Positions 1 through 7,849 of a stretch of DNA of 64,000 nt are shown piece after piece. Every line of letters starts with the position of its first letter. Positions within the stretch are counted from its first letter, which is position 1. Under the pieces are notes generated by a model, which saw only the letters and a list, made by a program, of their open reading frames with translations, did no database searches and was not told the DNA's origin. Origin of the DNA: Thiobacillus denitrificans DSM 12475 (GTDB lineage: Bacteria; Pseudomonadota; Gammaproteobacteria; Burkholderiales; Thiobacillaceae); contig NZ_AQWL01000004.1 in the NCBI RefSeq assembly GCF_000376425.1, positions 78,223 to 142,222 of the forward strand. The letters run 5' to 3'. The translations under genes were made by a program, and so were the position numbers.

Positions 1-88
1 GATGAAGCCGCATCAATCCGGCCACGCACGCGCAGCCGCTTCCGGCGCTCCGCACAAACCAGAACGAACCCGCTACAATGCGCGCCGT
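1..88. other. Left edge, no supported gene
   Basis: I see no supported coding sequence here. A TACAAT hexamer at 74-79 lies ten bases before the tRNA and could be its -10 box. No convincing -35 box is visible. Confidence 0.4.
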
Positions 89-178
89 GGAGGTGTGGCC
101 GAGCGGTTTAAGGCACCGGTCTTGAAAACCGGCGATGGTGCAAGCCATCCGTGAGTTCGAATCTCACCGCCTCCGCCA
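89..178 (+). tRNA. tRNA-Ser (anticodon UGA)
   Basis: The sequence folds as a class II tRNA. The acceptor strand GGAGGTG pairs with CACCTCC-like bases before an encoded CCA end. The anticodon loop CTTGAAA carries TGA. A long variable arm follows, then a TTCGAAT T-loop. The long variable arm and the UGA anticodon identify serine. Confidence 0.95.
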
Positions 179-220
179 GCCGAATGACCGGGACGCCCCA
201 ACTGATGCGAAAATCCACGG

Positions 221-1078
221 ATGGCACCTACCTTGTCCCTCACTCCACGCAACCACGACCGCGACAGCGCGGGGATGACCTATGTCTATCCCGTCGTGTC
301 GCGCCGCGCCGGCGGGGTGTCGGTCGGAATCAATCTCAACCCGAATAACGCGTGCAACTGGGCGTGCGTGTATTGCCAGGTGCCGGACCTGACGCGCGGC
401 ACGGCACCCGAAATCAGCCTGGCGCAACTGGAAACCGAACTGCGCGCGATGCTGGCCGCCATCCTGTACGGCGATTTCATGCAAACGCGCGTTCCCGAGA
501 CGGCACGGCGGCTCAACGACATCGCACTGTCGGGCAACGGCGAGCCGACCAGCGCCAGCGCCTTTCCGCAAGTCATCGAACTGATCGGCCGGGTGATGGC
601 GGATTTCGATCTAGTCGACAAGATCAAGCTGGTGCTGATCACCAACGGCAGCCTCGCGGACCGTCCACGCGTGCAGGACGGCCTGAAAAAAATGGCCGCC
701 TTGAACGGCGAAGTCTGGTTCAAGTTCGATCGCGCAACCGCAAGCGGCATGCGCAGCATCAACCAGACGCGGATTTCACCCGAAAGGCAGCTCGAGCGGC
801 TAGCCGTGGCCGCGCATCTGTGTCCAACCTGGCTGCAAACCTGCATTTTCGCGCTCGATGGCGCGCCGCCTTCCGACGCGGAACAGGCGGCTTATCTGTC
901 TGCGGTCGAACGCATCCGGATGCAGCAGATTCCGCTGCAGGGCGTGCTGCTGTATGGCCTTGCACGGCCGTCGATGCAGCCGCAGGCCAGCCGCCTGTCC
1001 GCGCTGCCCGCCGCGTGGCTCGAAGCGTTTGCCGAGAAAATCCGTGCAGCCGGCCTGCCGGTAAAGGTGTCGCCATGA
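221..1078 (+). CDS. Radical SAM family protein
   Basis: This 285-aa protein carries the radical SAM cluster motif CNWACVYC near residues 46-53 in the longer reading (C-x3-C-x2-C). It should bind a 4Fe-4S cluster and cleave S-adenosylmethionine. A GNGEPT segment about 60 residues later fits the glycine-rich SAM-contact motif. The substrate cannot be named; the compact single-domain form resembles COG0731-type Fe-S oxidoreductases. A start at 275 (MTYVYPVVSRR) is also possible, because the first 18 residues look unconserved. The stop codon overlaps the acpS start by ATGA, so the genes are translationally coupled. Confidence 0.8.
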   Translation: MAPTLSLTPRNHDRDSAGMTYVYPVVSRRAGGVSVGINLNPNNACNWACVYCQVPDLTRGTAPEISLAQLETELRAMLAAILYGDFMQTRVPETARRLNDIALSGNGEPTSASAFPQVIELIGRVMADFDLVDKIKLVLITNGSLADRPRVQDGLKKMAALNGEVWFKFDRATASGMRSINQTRISPERQLERLAVAAHLCPTWLQTCIFALDGAPPSDAEQAAYLSAVERIRMQQIPLQGVLLYGLARPSMQPQASRLSALPAAWLEAFAEKIRAAGLPVKVSP

Positions 1079-1485
1079 TCCACGGTATCGGCACCGACCT
1101 GCTCGATGCCGGGCGCATCCGCAGCGGCCTCGCCCGCTTTGGCGAGCATTACGCCGACCGCATTCTCGCCCCGGCCGAGCACGCCGGGTATTACGCCAGC
1201 GCTGACCCGGCGCGCTTTCTGGCCAAATGTTTCGCGGCCAAGGAAGCGTTTGCCAAGGCGGCAGGAACCGGGCTGCGCGTACCGGTGAGCTTGCGCAATC
1301 TCGCCGTGCTGCGCGACGCACAAGGCAAGCCGCATATCGAATGCGCCCTCCCGCTTGCCGCCTGGCTGGCCGCGCGCGGCGTCACGGCGCATCATGTTTC
1401 GCTGTCGGACGAGGGCGACCTCGTGCTGGCGTTTGTCGTGCTGGAACAAACCGGCCCTCAGCCCAACCCACAGGAGCGCGCATGA
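1075..1485 (+). CDS. acpS: Holo-[acyl-carrier-protein] synthase AcpS
   Basis: AcpS transfers 4'-phosphopantetheine from CoA to the serine of acyl carrier protein, activating it for fatty acid synthesis. The 136-aa length is normal. The N-terminal GIGTDLLDAGRI is the family's metal-binding Asp motif, and FAAKEAFAKAAGTGL is its second signature with the conserved Glu and Lys. The ATG at 1075 overlaps the previous stop and the gene overlaps nagZ by ATGA, giving a tightly coupled operon. In many proteobacteria acpS sits beside pdxJ; here it sits beside nagZ. Confidence 0.95.
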   Translation: MIHGIGTDLLDAGRIRSGLARFGEHYADRILAPAEHAGYYASADPARFLAKCFAAKEAFAKAAGTGLRVPVSLRNLAVLRDAQGKPHIECALPLAAWLAARGVTAHHVSLSDEGDLVLAFVVLEQTGPQPNPQERA

Positions 1486-2561
1486 CGCTTGGCCCCTTGA
1501 TGCTTGACGTGGCGGGTACCGAACTGACCGCCGACGACCGCCGCCGCCTGAGCCACCCGCTCGTCGGCGGGGTGATCCTGTTTTCCCGCAACTACCGCGA
1601 TCCGGCGCAGCTGGCCGCGCTGACCGCCGAGATCCATGCGCTCAAATCGGCGCCGCTGCTGATCGGCGTCGACCACGAAGGCGGCCGGGTGCAGCGCTTC
1701 CGCGAGGGCTTCACCCGTCTGCCACCGATGCGCGCCATCGGCGAAATCTGGGATACGCACCCGCAACGCGCGCGCGAACTGGCGCGCGAAACCGGCTACC
1801 TGCTGGCGAGCGAACTGCGCGCGCACGGCGTCGATTTCAGCTTTGCACCGGTGCTCGATCTGGATTACGGCGCCTCCAGCGTAATCGGTGACCGCGCCTT
1901 TCACGGCGATCCGCACGCGGTGTTCGAGTTGGGCCAGGCGGTGATGCTGGGGATGAAGGACGCCGGCATGGCCGCCTGCGGCAAGCATTTCCCCGGTCAC
2001 GGTTTCGTGGTGGCGGATTCGCATGTCGCCGTCCCGGTGGACGAGCGTAGCCTGGCCGCCATCACCGTCGCCGACCTCGTCCCCTTCCGGCTGATGATCG
2101 AAGCGGGGCTCGCGGCGATCATGCCCGCACATGTTGTCTACCCCCAGGTCGACGACCGGCCCGCCGGATTTTCGCGCATATGGCTGCAACAGCTGCTGCG
2201 TCGTCAACTGGGATTCGACGGAACGATTTTCAGCGACGACCTCTGCATGGCGGGTGCCGCGGTGGCAGGCGGCGTGGTCGAACGCGTGGCGGCTGCGCTC
2301 GATGCCGGCTGTGACATGGCGCTGGTATGCAATCGCCCCGATCTGGCCGACGAAGTGCTGGCCAGGCTGCAGGTGGACTGGCCCGCTCCCGCGCGCGCAC
2401 GGCTGGCGCGCATGCACGGCCACCCGCATCCGCCGACGATGACCGCACTGCGGGAATCGGCGCGCTACGTGAGTGCGCTGCACCACATCGCCGGACTGGG
2501 GCAGGATTCCGCCGACCTCAACCTGCAAATCGATCCAACGGATTACTGTGGACGTGCATAA
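1482..2561 (+). CDS. nagZ: Beta-N-acetylhexosaminidase NagZ
   Basis: This 359-aa glycoside hydrolase family 3 enzyme removes N-acetylglucosamine from 1,6-anhydro-muropeptides during cytoplasmic peptidoglycan recycling. The diagnostic KHFPGHG motif with the catalytic His appears in CGKHFPGHGFVVADSH. GVDHEGGRVQRF and FSDDLCMAGA, which holds the nucleophile Asp, are also present. The length matches the single-domain Gram-negative NagZ form. The ATG at 1482 overlaps the acpS stop. Confidence 0.95.
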   Translation: MTLGPLMLDVAGTELTADDRRRLSHPLVGGVILFSRNYRDPAQLAALTAEIHALKSAPLLIGVDHEGGRVQRFREGFTRLPPMRAIGEIWDTHPQRARELARETGYLLASELRAHGVDFSFAPVLDLDYGASSVIGDRAFHGDPHAVFELGQAVMLGMKDAGMAACGKHFPGHGFVVADSHVAVPVDERSLAAITVADLVPFRLMIEAGLAAIMPAHVVYPQVDDRPAGFSRIWLQQLLRRQLGFDGTIFSDDLCMAGAAVAGGVVERVAAALDAGCDMALVCNRPDLADEVLARLQVDWPAPARARLARMHGHPHPPTMTALRESARYVSALHHIAGLGQDSADLNLQIDPTDYCGRA

Positions 2562-3486
2562 GCACGATCACCCGCACGGCGCCAGCGGACACCACGTACA
2601 CGCAGAGGTCCCCGGCGGCAATGGCAAGCTGGCCGTCGCCCTGCTGCTGACGCTGTCATTCGCCGTGATCGAGGCAGTGGCCGGCTGGTGGTCGGGTTCG
2701 CTCGCGCTGCTGTCCGATGCGGCGCACATGCTCACCGATTCGTCCGCGCTGGGGCTGGCCGCCGGCGCCGCCTGGCTGGCGCGCCGCCCGCCCAGCACAC
2801 GCCATTCCTACGGGCTGGTACGCGCCGAAGTGCTGGCTGCACTGCTCAACAGCCTGGTGATGCTGATCCTGATCGGCTACATCGTGCATGAGGCCGTCGA
2901 TCGCCTCGGCGCCCCGCGTGAGATTGCCGGTGATGCCGTAATCGGCATCGCCGTCATCGGCCTCGCGGTCAATCTCGTCGTCGCCTGGGTGCTGTCGCGT
3001 GGCGAACACACCTTGAACAGTCGTGCCGCGCTGCTGCATGTTCTAGGCGATGCGCTCGGCTCGGTGGCGGCGATCGTCGCCGGCATCGTCATCGTCACCA
3101 CCGGCTGGACGCCGATCGATCCGCTGCTGTCGCTGCTGGTGGCGGCGCTGATCCTGGTCTCGGCATTGCGCCTGTTGCGCGAAGTCGTGCATGTGCTGAT
3201 GGAAGGGGTGCCGCCACATGTCCGCCTCGATGCCGTCGGCCACGACCTGGCCACGCTCGAAGGCGTGCTGCGGGTGCACGATCTGCATGTATGGACCCTG
3301 TCGTCCGGCACCATCGCCTTGTCCGCCCACCTGGAAATCCGCACGCTGGCCGACTGGCCAGCGATTCTCGCTACAGCGCGCCGGACCCTGGACACACAGC
3401 ACGGCATCTGTCATGTCACCCTGCAGCCCGAGGTGCTGGCGGCGACGCCGCTGGTACGCGCACCCCATCCCCCCACCCACTCCTGA
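2548..3486 (+). CDS. Cation diffusion facilitator (CzcD/ZitB-like metal efflux)
   Basis: The protein is about 312 aa with six hydrophobic segments and belongs to the CDF family, which exports Zn2+, Cd2+ or Co2+ by proton antiport. The His-rich N-terminus (HKHDHPHGASGHHVH) is typical of zinc-type members. The transport-site motifs are SDAAHMLTD in TM2 and HVLGDALGS in TM5. The C-terminal cytoplasmic domain ends near residue 300. The likely start is GTG at 2548, or GTG at 2554, overlapping the end of nagZ. Reading upstream of this gives an unconserved nagZ-overlapping extension. The ion is not determinable from sequence. Confidence 0.88.
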   Translation: MDVHKHDHPHGASGHHVHAEVPGGNGKLAVALLLTLSFAVIEAVAGWWSGSLALLSDAAHMLTDSSALGLAAGAAWLARRPPSTRHSYGLVRAEVLAALLNSLVMLILIGYIVHEAVDRLGAPREIAGDAVIGIAVIGLAVNLVVAWVLSRGEHTLNSRAALLHVLGDALGSVAAIVAGIVIVTTGWTPIDPLLSLLVAALILVSALRLLREVVHVLMEGVPPHVRLDAVGHDLATLEGVLRVHDLHVWTLSSGTIALSAHLEIRTLADWPAILATARRTLDTQHGICHVTLQPEVLAATPLVRAPHPPTHS

Positions 3487-3519
3487 ATATTTTTTCTGCA
3501 AAAAGTCGTGCGCTGGCGC

Positions 3520-3548
3520 TTGACACACAAATGAGAATCGTTATTATT
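3520..3548 (+). promoter_or_regulatory. Fur-box promoter of hemP operon
   Basis: A TTGACA -35 box at 3520-3525 is followed after 16 bases by TATTAT at 3542-3547. The stretch AATGAGAATCGTTATTATT (3530-3548) covers the -10 region and resembles the 19-bp Fur consensus. Iron-replete Fur would therefore occlude RNA polymerase. The next gene is hemP. Confidence 0.75.
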
Positions 3549-3580
3549 CGTAACACCTGAGGCAAAAACAAATATCTCGA

Positions 3581-3799
3581 ATGAATCCCGCTCAACCCGA
3601 AGCTGACGCCGACACCATGCGAACGCACCTCTCTTCACCCCGCCGTTTACCGGTTGAGCCCAGGCAACGGGTTTTTCCGTCGGACATCATCCCAACGAGT
3701 CTTTTATTCCAGGGCCAGCAGGAAATCCTGATCAGCCACCAGGGCGAGCACTATCGCCTGCGCATAACCAAGAACGACAAACTGATTCTGACCAAGTAG
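3581..3799 (+). CDS. hemP: Hemin uptake protein HemP
   Basis: This 72-aa protein ends in the HemP/HmuP signature: SLLFQGQQEILISHQGEHY, then LRITKNDKLILTK. HemP-family proteins are small and are encoded at the head of heme-uptake operons; some members act in expression of the heme receptor. The first 35 residues are variable, and an internal ATG at 3617 could be the real start because no strong ribosome site precedes 3581. The gene lies directly downstream of a Fur-box promoter. Confidence 0.85.
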   Translation: MNPAQPEADADTMRTHLSSPRRLPVEPRQRVFPSDIIPTSLLFQGQQEILISHQGEHYRLRITKNDKLILTK

Positions 3800-3893
3800 T
3801 ACGCACACCATTTTTCAGCTGCCTGAAAAATGGAATTCCCACCCGCCCGCCAGCGCACACGCGCCAGCCAGCCTCGAGTTCAAGGAGACTGGC

Positions 3894-4136
3894 ATGGCCT
3901 CACCGCATTTTCACGACACCCACGAAATCGTCATCGCCGCAACCTTGTGGCTGATGCACCGCTACCAGAAGACTGGCTGTAAAAAGCTCGCCCGTATGGT
4001 CGAGCAGCATTTGCGCTGGATGCGGGCAAGCGCAACCAGCCCCGTGCTCGCCAATGCGTGCGAACGCCTGTCGTACGAATGGCGCTCAGTGTCGGGTGCC
4101 GCACGCCCCGTGCCCCCACCCCCCAGCTTGCATTGA
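3894..4136 (+). CDS. Small hypothetical protein in heme operon
   Basis: This 80-aa protein has no recognised domain. An AAGGAG ribosome site lies just before its ATG. The N-terminal half (HDTHEIVIAATLWLMHRY) looks like an amphipathic helix, followed by a basic helix with two Cys in total. The C-terminal tail is proline-rich. It lies between hemP and a peroxiredoxin, all in one direction, so a heme or iron role is inferred from context only. Its helix pattern loosely resembles the small protein at 4721. Confidence 0.6.
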   Translation: MASPHFHDTHEIVIAATLWLMHRYQKTGCKKLARMVEQHLRWMRASATSPVLANACERLSYEWRSVSGAARPVPPPPSLH

Positions 4137-4147
4137 AGGAGCCTCCC

Positions 4148-4669
4148 ATGATCTCGATTGGACAAACGATCCCCGACTCCACATGCGCAGCTTATCTGCC
4201 CGATGGTCGCATCGAACCCATCTCGCTTGATCAATACCATGGCAAATGGCTGGTGCTGTTCTTCTGGCCGCTCGATTTCACCTTCGTCTGCCCGACGGAA
4301 ATCCGTGCCTATTCCGATCTCAGCCACGATTTCGACGTCTCCGGTGCTGTCCTACTCGGTGCCAGCGTCGATTCAGCGCACGCCCACCGCGCCTGGGTCA
4401 GGCACGGTCTCGGCGCGGTCAGGTTCCCGTTGTTGGGCGACGTGTCGCGCACGCTGGCACAAGGCTTCGACGTACTCACCGAATCCGGGGTGGCAGTGCG
4501 CGCCATCTTCATCGTCAGCCCTGAAGGCCGCGTCATGAGCGTGGCAGCGAACGATCTGAACGTCGGCCGTTCAGCACGCGAAACACTGCGCCTCTTGCAC
4601 GCCTTGCAAAGTGGCGCACTCACCGCCTGCGAATGGCAGCCCGGCCAGTCCTTCATCGCCGCCGCCTGA
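4148..4669 (+). CDS. Typical 2-Cys peroxiredoxin (AhpC/TSA family)
   Basis: Peroxiredoxins reduce hydrogen peroxide and organic peroxides through a peroxidatic Cys. The motif FTFVCPTE places this Cys at residue 48 of 173. A C-terminal Cys at 161 (TACEWQPG) fits the resolving Cys of the typical 2-Cys dimeric class. The usual VCPA context is altered to TACEW. It lies inside the heme operon, where peroxide removal during heme breakdown would make sense; that link is inference. The ATG at 4148 follows GAAGGAGCC. Confidence 0.9.
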   Translation: MISIGQTIPDSTCAAYLPDGRIEPISLDQYHGKWLVLFFWPLDFTFVCPTEIRAYSDLSHDFDVSGAVLLGASVDSAHAHRAWVRHGLGAVRFPLLGDVSRTLAQGFDVLTESGVAVRAIFIVSPEGRVMSVAANDLNVGRSARETLRLLHALQSGALTACEWQPGQSFIAAA

Positions 4670-4720
4670 CGGTGCCGGCATTTCGCTTCGCAAGTTTCAC
4701 ATTTGAAGAAAGGAATTCCC

Positions 4721-5029
4721 GTGCATCCTTCCCATCCCACTTCACTTCTTATTGCCGCATTGGTCATGTTGCGCCGCCCTTGCGTGCGCAACAAGGCGAC
4801 CGCCCAGTTGCTGCTCGAGCGCGCGGCCGAATACGCCGACCTGACGCCGGCCGAGCGCGAAGCCTGCCTCAATCTTGCCAGCGATCTCGATATCGAGCAT
4901 CCCGGCCTCATCGCGGCGTATCCCGTCCGGTCCGCGGCACGCCCCGTTCCGGGCGCGAAAAGCCCGCAGCATCGGAAGCCGATTCCCGGCCCATTCCTTG
5001 CCTCGAACACGAAAGGAGTTCCCGCATGA
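4721..5029 (+). CDS. Small hypothetical protein upstream of hemS
   Basis: This is a 102-aa protein with no family I recognise. GTG at 4721 is preferred because GAAAGGA lies 8-14 bases upstream; TTG at 4703 would place the start on the ribosome site. A hydrophobic helix (LLIAALVMLRRP) is followed by an acidic helical region and a proline-rich basic tail. It overlaps the hemS-like start by ATGA, which implies co-translation. Weak similarity in helix layout to the protein at 3894 suggests a shared unknown family. Confidence 0.6.
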   Translation: MHPSHPTSLLIAALVMLRRPCVRNKATAQLLLERAAEYADLTPAEREACLNLASDLDIEHPGLIAAYPVRSAARPVPGAKSPQHRKPIPGPFLASNTKGVPA

Positions 5030-6093
5030 GCCCCGCCCACGCTGCTGTTGTTTCCACCGAAACCCTCCACACCCTGCGCGGTGCCTGGCATGCGCTCACC
5101 GCACAGCAAAACCTGCGCACCCGCGATGCGGCGCAGAAACTCGGCGTATCGGAAGCCCAATTGCTCGCCACCGGCGTAGGCGCACACGTCACCCGCCTCA
5201 CCGGCGACCTGCGTGACCTGATGATGCGCATCGGCGAACTGGGGAAAGTGCAGGCTCAGACGCGCAACGAGGCCGCCGTCCATGAGAAGGTGGGGGCATA
5301 CACGAACATCACCCACGGCGATCAGGTCGGTCTGGTACTGGGCGACGCGATCGACCTGCGCCTGCTTTACGACAAATGGGCATTCGGCTATGCGGTCGAA
5401 GAGAAGATCGGACAGGGAACCCGCCGCTCCTTCCAGTTTTTCGATGCGTTCGGCGACGTCATTCACACGATTTATCTGCGCGACAACGGCGACATATTCG
5501 CCTTCGAAGCGCTGCGCGATGCCTGGGCGGCGCCCATCCAGATCTCCGGCGAAACCGTGCTACCGCATCCCGCAGGCAGCGCGCCGGAACGCCCGGACGA
5601 TGCCGTCGACGCCAAAGCCTTCGCTGCCGACTGGAGGGTGATGACCGAGACCCCGGGGATTTTAGGGCTGCTGAAAAAACACAAGCTCAGCCGTACGCAG
5701 GCATTCCGCCTCATCGGCAGCGAATTTGCCATCCCGCTCCTGACCGATGCACCCGCGCGGCTGCTGCAGGCCGCCGCCAGGATCGGTCAGGAAATCATGG
5801 TGTTTGTCGGCAATCCAGGCTGTATCCAGATCCATGCCGGACCGGTGCAGAATGTCCAGCGCAGAGGTAACTGGCTCAGCGTGCTCGACCCCGATTTCAG
5901 TCTGCACCTGCGCGAAGACAGGGTGGCACAGGCCTGGCTGGTGAGAAAGCCTACCACCGACGGTATCGTCACCTCGGTCGAACTGCTCGACGCTGCAGGC
6001 GAGCTCATCGCCTGCTTTTTCGACAAGCGCACGCCCGGCTTCCCCGAAACCACCGGCTGGCGCATGCTGGCCTCCAGCCTGGAGCCATGCTGA
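5026..6093 (+). CDS. hmuS: Hemin-degrading / heme-trafficking factor HemS family
   Basis: At 355 aa this matches the tandem-repeat HemS/HmuS family, whose members bind heme in the cytoplasm and pass it on or degrade it. The N-terminal repeat contains NLRTRDAAQKLGVSEAQLLATG and a later HGDQVGLVLGDAIDLRLLYDKWAFGYAV segment. The second repeat has LSRTQAFRLIGSEFA and IMVFVGNPGCIQIHAGPV, which carry typical family patterning. The ATG overlaps the previous gene by ATGA. No hmuTUV transporter genes lie in this window, so heme import must use genes elsewhere. Confidence 0.88.
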   Translation: MSPAHAAVVSTETLHTLRGAWHALTAQQNLRTRDAAQKLGVSEAQLLATGVGAHVTRLTGDLRDLMMRIGELGKVQAQTRNEAAVHEKVGAYTNITHGDQVGLVLGDAIDLRLLYDKWAFGYAVEEKIGQGTRRSFQFFDAFGDVIHTIYLRDNGDIFAFEALRDAWAAPIQISGETVLPHPAGSAPERPDDAVDAKAFAADWRVMTETPGILGLLKKHKLSRTQAFRLIGSEFAIPLLTDAPARLLQAAARIGQEIMVFVGNPGCIQIHAGPVQNVQRRGNWLSVLDPDFSLHLREDRVAQAWLVRKPTTDGIVTSVELLDAAGELIACFFDKRTPGFPETTGWRMLASSLEPC

Positions 6094-6416
6094 TGCTCGC
6101 GATCTCCTACCATTTTTATGTGCTGCCGCGCCATCGCGAGCATTTCCGCCATGCCTACCAGGCATCACGCGAAACCTTGCAACAGGCGCAGGGGCTGGTT
6201 TCACATCAGCTCAACGAGCCACGTAGCCAACACGAAGCTTTTACGCTGCTGATGGCGTGGAATAACCGGTCGAGTTTCGAACGCTTCATCCGCAGTTGGG
6301 TTGGCGTCTGGATGCTGAACGGCATGGGACTGGAGCGCGATGCCTTCGCCGCGCCGATCCGGACCCACATCGGCGAGGAGGAATCCGCTCTCCACGTGGA
6401 CAAACACGTGGCATGA
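6087..6416 (+). CDS. ABM-fold monooxygenase-like protein (possible heme-related)
   Basis: This 109-aa protein has the pattern of the antibiotic-biosynthesis-monooxygenase ferredoxin-like fold: a short N-terminal strand, a long helix (HREHFRHAYQASRETLQQ) and a later FERFIRSWVGVW helix. IsdG and HmuQ heme oxygenases share this fold, and the position next to hemS makes a heme role plausible, but catalytic residues are not obvious. An alternative ATG at 6093 has better spacing to GGAG and overlaps the hemS stop by one base. Confidence 0.65.
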   Translation: MLMLAISYHFYVLPRHREHFRHAYQASRETLQQAQGLVSHQLNEPRSQHEAFTLLMAWNNRSSFERFIRSWVGVWMLNGMGLERDAFAAPIRTHIGEEESALHVDKHVA

Positions 6417-6669
6417 AACGGCACACATGGGTTGCGACCTGTTCGTCGCGCTGCCATGGCTTGTCGGTATGGCAAGCCCCTCATCCGCCACTCGCCCTGT
6501 TCCTGTTGTTGGCGCGGAGATATGGGCAAGAGCTACAGATTGGCGGCAAAGGCAGGCGTGAGCCTTGCCACCCTGCCGTTACTTTTATTCATGACACACA
6601 AAAAAAAATCTTCATGCATGCAAGCATTGAAGCCCTCTCAACTCCTGCCGCAAACGCGACGTCACGATC
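6417..6669. other. Intergenic, no supported gene
   Basis: This 253-base stretch has only weak overlapping reading frames. It contains a run of nine A near 6599-6607, which could mark a decayed or frameshifted start of the short frame that follows. Confidence 0.4.
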
Positions 6670-6843
6670 ATGACCGATCCGGGCAAGGCGGCCATGAAAA
6701 TGGAGGTCAAGAAGGTCGGGAAGGTCGAGCGCTACAAGACCAGCAATGACTTCGGCCAAGAGGAAGATGAGAAAGCCGGCATCGCCCATCGGATGAAGGA
6801 CGGTTCCATGGTGTACGCGCCGGAAACGATGGCCACGGAGTAA
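6670..6843 (+). CDS. Possible 57-aa small protein
   Basis: A short frame runs from ATG at 6670 to TAA at 6841. It encodes a charged peptide rich in Lys, Glu and Met (for example KMEVKKVGKVERYK). No signal peptide, membrane segment or known motif is visible. No strong ribosome site precedes it. It may be a genuine small gene or the 3' remnant of a longer gene broken upstream. It lies between the heme operon and the Fur-regulated tonB promoter. Confidence 0.3.
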   Translation: MTDPGKAAMKMEVKKVGKVERYKTSNDFGQEEDEKAGIAHRMKDGSMVYAPETMATE

Positions 6844-6903
6844 AGCATTTCACGCCCAGCCCATACAATTACGCAACATTTGCATATTGGTTAGCACAGA
6901 TTA

Positions 6904-6930
6904 TTGACACAAATAATGCGAATTATTATC
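6904..6930 (+). promoter_or_regulatory. Fur-box promoter of tonB-exbBD operon
   Basis: A TTGACA box (6904-6909) precedes AATAATGCGAATTATTATC at 6912-6930, a close match to the Fur consensus overlapping the expected -10 region (TTATTAT near 6923-6929). It sits 128 bases before tonB. Confidence 0.75.
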
Positions 6931-7057
6931 ATTAGCTTAATTGTTCCCGATCCGCCATAACGGTTTCAACCCGGACGGGACCAGCCCCTGCCAGACAGAA
7001 TCGCCGTTCGCCACGGACCACGGTTTCGGCTGGCATCGTTTGTAAATTGAACTGGAT

Positions 7058-7846
7058 ATGTCCGGGATGACCGCCACGCTGACTGCTTCGCCGGAATTCA
7101 AAAACGATCACGACACAGCAGCAGCACGCGGCGCCCGTTCGACATTCCAGCGCACGCGCATTTCACCCGCCTTGCTTCTCACGGTAGGTCTTGGTCACGC
7201 CGCTCTGCTCTGCCTGCTGCTGTTCGCCAGCGACTCGCCGGAACCCATTACGCCACCACGGCCGCTGACGATCAACCTGATCTCACCCGAAGCCGTAAAG
7301 CCACAGCCCACGCCGCAACCCAAGCCGCGGCCGCAGCCCGAACCGGTACCCAGGCCGCCCGAACCGGTGGTCAAGACGCTACCGCCGCCGCCAGTACTGG
7401 CAGCCAAGCCGACGCCCACCCCCGCAGCACAGCCCGTGATCGAGGAGGTGCCCATACCTGCACCCGCACCCAAGCCCGTGCCCGTAGCCGAGCCGGTGCC
7501 GGCACCCGAGCCGGCCCCGGCGCCGGTGGCGGCTGAAATCAGCAAACCTGCGCCAGCGCCGCCCACACCGCCACGTCAGGCGGATTACCTGGCCAATCCC
7601 AAGCCGCACTATCCGCAACTGTCGCGGCGACTGGGCGAGGCCGGCACGGTGCGCCTCAACATCCTGGTCAATCCGGATGGCAGCGTCGCACGCCTGGAAC
7701 TGGCGCAAAGCAGCGGTTATCCGCGCCTCGACCGCTCCGCCATGGACACGGTTCAGTCCAGCTGGAAATTCGAGCCCGCCCGCCAGAACGGTAAACCGGT
7801 GGCCGCCTGGGTCATCGTGCCGATCCAATTCACCCTCAGGAGCTAA
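7058..7846 (+). CDS. tonB: Energy transducer TonB
   Basis: This 262-aa protein couples the proton motive force, through ExbB-ExbD, to outer-membrane receptors. It has one N-terminal membrane anchor (about residues 38-58). A long Pro/Lys and Pro/Glu-rich periplasm-spanning region covers about residues 65-170. The C-terminal TonB domain (about 180-262) carries YPQLSRRLGEAGTVRLNILV, and SGYPRLDRSAMDTV follows later. It heads an operon with exbB, exbD and a receptor behind a Fur-box promoter. ATG at 7067 is an alternative start. Confidence 0.95.
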   Translation: MSGMTATLTASPEFKNDHDTAAARGARSTFQRTRISPALLLTVGLGHAALLCLLLFASDSPEPITPPRPLTINLISPEAVKPQPTPQPKPRPQPEPVPRPPEPVVKTLPPPPVLAAKPTPTPAAQPVIEEVPIPAPAPKPVPVAEPVPAPEPAPAPVAAEISKPAPAPPTPPRQADYLANPKPHYPQLSRRLGEAGTVRLNILVNPDGSVARLELAQSSGYPRLDRSAMDTVQSSWKFEPARQNGKPVAAWVIVPIQFTLRS

Positions 7847-7849
7847 GTC

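Noticed and set aside
6296-6673. A 125-codon plus-strand frame
   Set aside because: Most of it overlaps the ABM-fold gene in another frame and its remaining part shows no conserved features.
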